Positions 6,939 through 10,884 of a DNA stretch of 10,884 nucleotides are shown here, one piece after another (position 1 is the first letter of the stretch; each line of letters opens with the position of its first letter). The notes under the pieces were generated by a model. The model was not told the origin of the DNA. It did no database searches and saw nothing but the letters and a program-made list of their open reading frames with translations. The stretch lies in assembly GCA_965554225.1 (NCBI GenBank), contig CBEVZC010000098.1, positions 1 to 10,884 on the forward strand. Reading direction: 5' to 3'. The DNA is from BMS3ABIN04 sp965554225 (lineage in GTDB: Bacteria > Bacteroidota > Ignavibacteria > Ignavibacteriales > Melioribacteraceae). The translations under genes and the position numbers were made by a program.

Positions 6939-9900
6939 TAGCATTTTATACAATATAGCCGAGAATATAGATTTTGAGCAGTTGCCTGTTCTTTGGAAAG
7001 ATATTGATTTTAACAGATTTTCAGAACATAAATCACTCTATCCATATCAAAGAGAAGCATTGCAAAATGCTACAAAAATTATTTATAAATTTTACAATAA
7101 TTTTACAGATACTGAGATTGCCAAAAAACAATTTCTAAAACTCAATGAACAAAACGGTTTAAACAAAGATTTGCAAGAACGGTTTTTTACTTATTCCGAT
7201 ACAGAAAGTACAGCCTATAATATTATGTCAGAATATTTTGAAGAAGAAGATTATAAACTTCCTACTTGGAATTTCATTAATCGAATGAGTTTTTGGATGG
7301 CAACAGGTAGCGGAAAAAGTGTCGTGCTTATTAAACTTATTGAGTTGTTGCAAAACTTAATAAGCAATGAAGTTTTGCCTGATAATCGTATTTTATTTTT
7401 AACGCATCGACCTGATTTAATTGAGCAATTAAAAGAACACATTGTTGAATTTAACGCATATACCAAAAAAGAAAAAGGCATTGAATTTATTGTTAGGGAT
7501 TTGCGAGAATTTCCAGAACAAGAAATGAATGGTAATTTGTTTAAAGACACACAAATCAACATTTATTTTTATCGTTCCGATTTAATTTCAGATATTCAGA
7601 AAGAGAATATAATTGACTTCAAAAATTATGATAACGATGGAAAGTGGTTTGTAATACTGGACGAAGCACACAAAGGAGACAGCGAAGAAAGTAAACGAAA
7701 ACAGTATTACAATATTTTATCAAGAAATGGTTTTTTATTCAATTTCTCGGCAACCTTCACTGACGAGATAGACAAACTTTCGACAGTTTATAATCTTAAT
7801 CTTGCCGAATACATTAAAAAAGGATATGGCAAACACTTATACTTATTCCAAGAACAATTCAAGAATTTCAAAACAACAGAAGACAATAAAGATTTTGAAG
7901 AAGAAGAAAAGCAGAAAATTGTTTTAATGTCTGTAATTATGCTTGCCTTTATTAAGAAGCATGCAGAAAAAATTAGGACTGAATTTGGTACGGAATATTT
8001 TCACAATCCATTGCTTTTAACATTGGTAAATTCGGTTACTGCAAAAGACAGCGATTTGTATTTGTTTTTCAGGGAATTGGAAAAGATTGCAAAAAAGGAA
8101 GTTGATAAAACATTATTTGCAAATGCAAAGTCAACATTGCAAAATGATTTGTATAGTGTTAAATCTGCTGAATTTGAAAGAATTGAATTATTTGAAGATG
8201 TTGAAATAGCAAGCATTACAAATCTAACATTTGACGAAATATTAAAGTTTGTTTTTAATGCTTCAACAAGCGGTGAATTTGAAGTAAGACGAAACCCAAA
8301 AAACAAACATGAATTATCGTTTAGAGTAAAATCAGGTACAAATTCAGAACCTTTTGCATTAATAAAAATTGGAGATATTAAAGGCTTTGAAACAAATAAT
8401 TTAACCCATTACGATATTGAAGAAGAATTTGATAATGTTAGTTTATTTAAAAACATCAATGATAGTTCCGTAAATATTTTAATGGGTAGTCGTGCATTTT
8501 ACGAAGGCTGGGACAGTAATCGCCCAAACATAATAGACTTTGTAAATATTGGAACGCATAAAGATGCCAAGAAATTTATTTTGCAATCCATTGGCAGGGG
8601 AATACGAATTGAACCTATTAAAAATCAGCGTAAAAGATTATTGCCATTAATTAACGATGATGTAATTAAAAATGAAGACTTGAAAGCCAAAGTAAAAGAA
8701 GTAAATCTTTTGGAAACTTTGTTTGTCTTTGGCACAAACCAAAAAGCAATTCTATCAGTTCTCAAAACATTAAAAGGAGAACAACAAGAAGAAGAACATC
8801 AATTAAGTTTATTTGAAAAAGATATTTTTTCTCATCCTTTGCTAATTCCTGTGTACAAAGACGCATCATCGAATAATGAAAAGCGTTTAAAACGATTGAG
8901 AATAAACAAAGAAGATTTTGCATTATACAACGATATTGTTGAAACAATGGATGAAACAGCAATTGCTTTCAATTTTAATCTTAAATATGAAGATGTTGCC
9001 ATTTTAACTGAGAAACAAAAAGACAGGAAAAATTTTAAACAAGTAGAAAACGAAAAAATTGGTAAAGTTGAACCGGTAGTAAAACACATTTTGAATTATT
9101 ATAAAATCATACCCGAAGAAGTTGACACTTTTTCAAAAGTTAAAGAAGAAATTATTCATTACAATAAAATTAGTGTAAACACATCAAAAACAGGAAGTGA
9201 AACATCTATTGATTTTAAACGACTTGAAGAATTAAAAAATAAAATAAGGCAAGCGAAAAATCCTGTTGATATTGAACAATTAAAGGCTGACTTGAAAGAT
9301 AAATACAAAGATGATTTAGATACACTAATGGAAGAGTATGCCAAATTAAAAAATAAAACAACTGGCACAGAAACTTTCACTTACAGAAACGAAGAAATAC
9401 ATATCAGGAAATTATTAAACCATTACTATTTTCCAACTGTGGTTTCAGGCAAAGACCGTATTAAATGGATGAAACACATTATTGATACTCCGAGTGAAAT
9501 TGAATTTGTAAATGCTTTGGAAAAACATCTGAAAGAAGATGATAATTTCTTTTCACAATTTGACTGGTGGAAATTCAGTAAAATAGACCATTCACTTGAT
9601 AAAAAAGTTAGAATACCATACATAGACCCATATAACGGAAAAAGAAACTTTTTGCCTGACTTTGTATTTTGGTTACAAAAAGGAAATGAATATCATATTT
9701 TGTACATTGACCCAAAAGGGACTGGCCGAAGTGAATATCAATTCAAAGTTGATGGGTACAGGGATTTATTTGTTGATTCCGAAGGCTCGGAAGAAAAAGT
9801 AAAGGAATTTGAATTTGGTGAAAAGAAACTAAAAGTCCATTTAAGACTTGCAACGGAAGACACAGCAGTATTAGGAGACAAAGATTTCTACAAAAAATAT

Positions 9901-9942
9901 TGGATAGAACCAAACGACTTTGATATAGAATTAGACAAATAA
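6931..9942 (+). CDS. res: Type III restriction endonuclease subunit (Res), helicase-nuclease
   Basis: A 1003-residue ATP-dependent restriction subunit, close in length to EcoP15I Res. Superfamily 2 helicase motifs appear in order: Walker A Ala-Thr-Gly-Ser-Gly-Lys-Ser (124-130), Asp-Glu-Ala-His (244-247), Ser-Ala-Thr (273-275), motif V Glu525-Gly-Trp-Asp-Ser-Asn530 and motif VI Gln552-Ser-Ile-Gly-Arg-Gly-Ile-Arg559. The C-terminal nuclease has Pro909-Asp910 and Asp927-Pro-Lys929, a PD-(D/E)xK site with Asp in place of the more common Glu. All catalytic residues are present, so the subunit looks active. By family knowledge Res works only in complex with Mod, uses ATP to communicate along DNA between recognition sites, and cuts a short distance from an unmethylated site. 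The start overlaps the end of the BRO gene by 8 nt, implying translational coupling; no strong ribosome binding site is seen. Confidence 0.92.
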   Translation: MNSSILYNIAENIDFEQLPVLWKDIDFNRFSEHKSLYPYQREALQNATKIIYKFYNNFTDTEIAKKQFLKLNEQNGLNKDLQERFFTYSDTESTAYNIMSEYFEEEDYKLPTWNFINRMSFWMATGSGKSVVLIKLIELLQNLISNEVLPDNRILFLTHRPDLIEQLKEHIVEFNAYTKKEKGIEFIVRDLREFPEQEMNGNLFKDTQINIYFYRSDLISDIQKENIIDFKNYDNDGKWFVILDEAHKGDSEESKRKQYYNILSRNGFLFNFSATFTDEIDKLSTVYNLNLAEYIKKGYGKHLYLFQEQFKNFKTTEDNKDFEEEEKQKIVLMSVIMLAFIKKHAEKIRTEFGTEYFHNPLLLTLVNSVTAKDSDLYLFFRELEKIAKKEVDKTLFANAKSTLQNDLYSVKSAEFERIELFEDVEIASITNLTFDEILKFVFNASTSGEFEVRRNPKNKHELSFRVKSGTNSEPFALIKIGDIKGFETNNLTHYDIEEEFDNVSLFKNINDSSVNILMGSRAFYEGWDSNRPNIIDFVNIGTHKDAKKFILQSIGRGIRIEPIKNQRKRLLPLINDDVIKNEDLKAKVKEVNLLETLFVFGTNQKAILSVLKTLKGEQQEEEHQLSLFEKDIFSHPLLIPVYKDASSNNEKRLKRLRINKEDFALYNDIVETMDETAIAFNFNLKYEDVAILTEKQKDRKNFKQVENEKIGKVEPVVKHILNYYKIIPEEVDTFSKVKEEIIHYNKISVNTSKTGSETSIDFKRLEELKNKIRQAKNPVDIEQLKADLKDKYKDDLDTLMEEYAKLKNKTTGTETFTYRNEEIHIRKLLNHYYFPTVVSGKDRIKWMKHIIDTPSEIEFVNALEKHLKEDDNFFSQFDWWKFSKIDHSLDKKVRIPYIDPYNGKRNFLPDFVFWLQKGNEYHILYIDPKGTGRSEYQFKVDGYRDLFVDSEGSEEKVKEFEFGEKKLKVHLRLATEDTAVLGDKDFYKKYWIEPNDFDIELDK

Positions 9943-10054
9943 GCCACGCAAAAGCCATACACATCCCGATCAAAAATGGGAAGAGTATGCCTTGCCAACG
10001 CTGAAAGAGATGCTAACAAAATTTGAAATAATAAAGGAAAATAGAAAGCACTAA
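9941..10054 (+). pseudogene. Possible 3' remnant of a lost gene
   Basis: An open frame entered without its own start at the upstream end overlaps the res stop and runs 37 codons to TAA (10052-10054). The last 27 residues, beginning Gln-Lys-Trp-Glu-Glu-Tyr-Ala-Leu-Pro-Thr-Leu-Lys-Glu-Met, look like a real amphipathic protein tail with Lys/Glu pairing, not random translation. I do not recognise the parent protein. It may be the end of a gene removed by recombination, or chance; confidence is low. Confidence 0.3.
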
Positions 10055-10065
10055 AGGACAACAAA

Positions 10066-10173
10066 GGCTATACGTAATTTGGGTAATATGCTAATTTTGA
10101 AGATTATAGAGATAAATAAGCTTAGTAGTAAATTGAAAATTAATTGTTTCAAAATCCCAAACTACGTATAGCC
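10066..10173. repeat. Imperfect 108-bp palindrome with 18-bp arms
   Basis: GGCTATACGTAATTTGGG (10066-10083) and CCCAAACTACGTATAGCC (10156-10173) pair at 17 of 18 positions. Inner arms ATTTTGAA (10094-10101) and TTCAAAAT (10148-10155) extend the stem after a 10-nt one-sided bulge (10084-10093). The right arm runs straight into GCCCAAC (10171-10177), a match to the RYYYAAC box of integron attC sites, then CCGTTATC. The other attC box (GTTRRRY) is not matched, so attC identity is not claimed. Extrahelical bulges and long arms are nevertheless what folded recombination sites look like. Confidence 0.75.
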
Positions 10174-10240
10174 CAACCGTTATCGGGGCAATCAATGTGT
10201 TGGTAGGTTTCTAAACGTGCTCGGGTACCTTAATCGTAAT

Positions 10241-10250
10241 CCGTTATGCG
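10241..10250 (+). other. CCGTTATGCG boundary motif
   Basis: The fourth CCGTTRT copy on the + strand, 3 nt before the ATG of the small gene at 10254. The others are at 817, 3004 and 10177. I read them as the right-hand boundaries of spacer elements; this is inference from position. Confidence 0.35.
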
Positions 10251-10253
10251 TAT

Positions 10254-10433
10254 ATGGAAAAGAGATATTTACCATTATCAACAAGTTTAAAAACTAACTA
10301 TCCTGGTTTGACTTTTCTCTTTGGTGTGGAAGGTGGAGTATTTTTCTTTGCAAAAAAGCAAGACAAATATTATATACTTGCTGATTTTGGAACTATGGCA
10401 GACATGTTAGATGAAGAACATTCTATTAATTAA
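10254..10433 (+). CDS. Hypothetical 59-residue protein
   Basis: A short open frame from ATG to TAA with protein-like composition: an aromatic, hydrophobic stretch (Leu-Thr-Phe-Leu-Phe-Gly-Val-Glu-Gly-Gly-Val-Phe-Phe-Phe), then Lys-Tyr-Tyr-Ile-Leu-Ala-Asp-Phe-Gly and an acidic tail. The alternation suggests beta strands of a small soluble domain. I do not recognise the family. No ribosome binding site is seen; the ATG follows a boundary motif by 3 nt, which fits a cassette gene with almost no leader. It could also be the truncated start of a longer protein. It ends 49 bases before the tRNA promoter. Confidence 0.45.
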   Translation: MEKRYLPLSTSLKTNYPGLTFLFGVEGGVFFFAKKQDKYYILADFGTMADMLDEEHSIN

Positions 10434-10482
10434 CCGGCTCATTTAAGTTAGATAAAAATAAATTTCGGATCACCTCATTTTC

Positions 10483-10513
10483 TTGCTTTTTAAATAAAAC
10501 CGTTCTATTTTTG
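10483..10513 (+). promoter_or_regulatory. Bacteroidota-type promoter of the tRNA operon
   Basis: TTG (10483-10485) and TATTTTTG (10506-10513), an exact match to TAnnTTTG, are separated by 20 nt, the standard spacing of the Bacteroidota primary sigma factor. Transcription should start near 10518-10522, about 27 bases before tRNA-Tyr. Confidence 0.75.
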
Positions 10514-10546
10514 TAGTTCGTTTAGAATTTCGTAGTGCAATTTTTT

Positions 10547-10630
10547 GGGTGGACGCCGGAGTTGGAGAGCCGGGGCGGACTGTAAATCCGTTGGCGAACG
10601 CCTTTGGGGGTTCGAATCCCTCGCCACCCA
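10547..10630 (+). tRNA. tRNA-Tyr (anticodon GTA)
   Basis: 84 nt with a class II long variable arm. Acceptor arms GGGTGGA and GCCACCC pair at six of seven positions, with discriminator A10630. The anticodon loop CTGTAAA has GTA at 10582-10584. The T arm contains TTCGAAT. The CCA end is not encoded. Confidence 0.95.
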
Positions 10631-10644
10631 CAAAAAATAGTTTT

Positions 10645-10717
10645 GCGGGGGTAACTCAATTGGCAGAGTCACAGCCTTCCAAGCTGTTGGTTGCGGGTTC
10701 GAGCCCCGTCTCCCGCT
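10645..10717 (+). tRNA. tRNA-Gly (anticodon TCC)
   Basis: 73 nt. Acceptor stem GCGGGGG with CTCCCGC includes one G-T pair. Anticodon loop CTTCCAA has TCC at 10678-10680, and the T loop is TTCGAGC. Discriminator is T10717 and CCA is not encoded. It follows tRNA-Tyr by 14 nt, so both come from the promoter at 10483-10513. Confidence 0.95.
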
Positions 10718-10738
10718 CACGTTAATTCTGTACTGTTT

Positions 10739-10754
10739 GCCGGCTCGTGCCGGT
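10739..10754 (+). other. Small hairpin between tRNA-Gly and tRNA-Thr
   Basis: CCGGC (10740-10744) and GCCGG (10749-10753) pair around TCGT, closed by a G-T pair and followed by TTTATTTT. It could be a leaky terminator or a processing signal that lowers read-through into the Thr (and presumably tuf) part of the operon. Confidence 0.4.
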
Positions 10755-10810
10755 TTATTTTCGGTTGAATTTTAGTTTTTATGCCGAATTTGATTTGTTG
10801 ATTTAGTAAT

Positions 10811-10883
10811 GCTGACGTAGCTCAGTCGGTAGAGCACATCCTTGGTAAGGATGAGGTCACCGGTTCAATCCCGGTCGTCAGCT
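10811..10883 (+). tRNA. tRNA-Thr (anticodon GGT)
   Basis: 73 nt. Acceptor stem GCTGACG/CGTCAGC is perfect; anticodon stem CATCC/GGATG encloses TTGGTAA with GGT at 10844-10846. T loop is TTCAATC, discriminator T10883, and CCA is not encoded. In Bacteroidota this tRNA usually precedes tuf, expected just past the window edge. Confidence 0.95.
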
Positions 10884-10884
10884 C

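Larger units (their letters stand above)
9943..10253. other. Intergenic spacer of 311 bases after res
   Basis: It holds the possible gene remnant, then the 108-bp palindrome at 10066-10173, then CCGTTATC (10177-10184) and, 64 bases after the start of that motif, CCGTTATGCG (10241-10250). Between the two motifs I see only a short GGTA/TACC pairing and no gene. No clear intrinsic terminator follows res; the palindrome is the only strong candidate for ending or stabilising the operon transcript. Confidence 0.5.

Noticed and set aside
10505..10720. 71-codon open frame on the - strand
   Set aside because: It is the antisense of tRNA-Tyr and tRNA-Gly; such frames are a well-known spurious prediction.
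1..10884. CRISPR array, insertion sequence or integrase gene
   Set aside because: No regularly spaced direct repeats, no transposase or tyrosine recombinase motifs in any long frame, and no paired IS ends with target duplication were found.

Overview
The window is AT-rich, weakly Shine-Dalgarno-led DNA, most likely from a Bacteroidota chromosome. The support is a clean Bacteroidota-type promoter (TTG, 20-nt gap, TAnnTTTG) ahead of a tRNA-Tyr/Gly/Thr cluster, two short lipoprotein signal peptides, and start codons without strong ribosome binding sites. In Bacteroidota such a Tyr-Gly-Thr cluster usually leads into tuf, which would lie just past the right edge (family knowledge, not seen here).

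Layout from left to right: a small Ig-like lipoprotein (82-528); a long palindrome-rich spacer (529-1004); a 622-residue lipoprotein with helical repeats and an HEGRH metallopeptidase-like motif (1005-2873); a second palindrome-rich spacer (2874-3253); a tight four-gene restriction-modification operon (3254-9942); a third spacer holding a possible gene remnant and a near-perfect 18-bp inverted repeat (9943-10253); a 59-residue small ORF (10254-10433); and the tRNA promoter with three tRNA genes (10483-10883). All genes are on the + strand.

The centre is a type III restriction-modification system of unusual composition: an XRE-type control protein, an 848-residue beta-class Mod methyltransferase with a long N-terminal extension, a BRO-N phage-antirepressor-like protein, and a 1003-residue Res helicase-nuclease. 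Junctions are 3 nt, 1 nt and an 8-nt overlap, so the four are probably co-transcribed and translationally coupled. A perfect 12-bp palindrome plus a repeated half-site sit directly before and over the start of the control gene and may be its operator. The proposed working model is that Mod methylates host sites, Res with Mod cuts unmodified DNA, the control protein sets timing, and the BRO protein has an unknown regulatory or sensing role.

The second theme is the spacing elements. Each accessory unit is separated from the next by an imperfect palindrome followed by a CCGTTRT motif (817, 3004, 10177, and again at 10241). One 10-bp sequence occurs inverted on both sides of the 622-residue lipoprotein gene. 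This looks like an array of gene cassettes that carries both single genes and the whole restriction operon and abuts the conserved tRNA locus. No integrase or transposase lies in the window, so the mobilising mechanism is inferred only.
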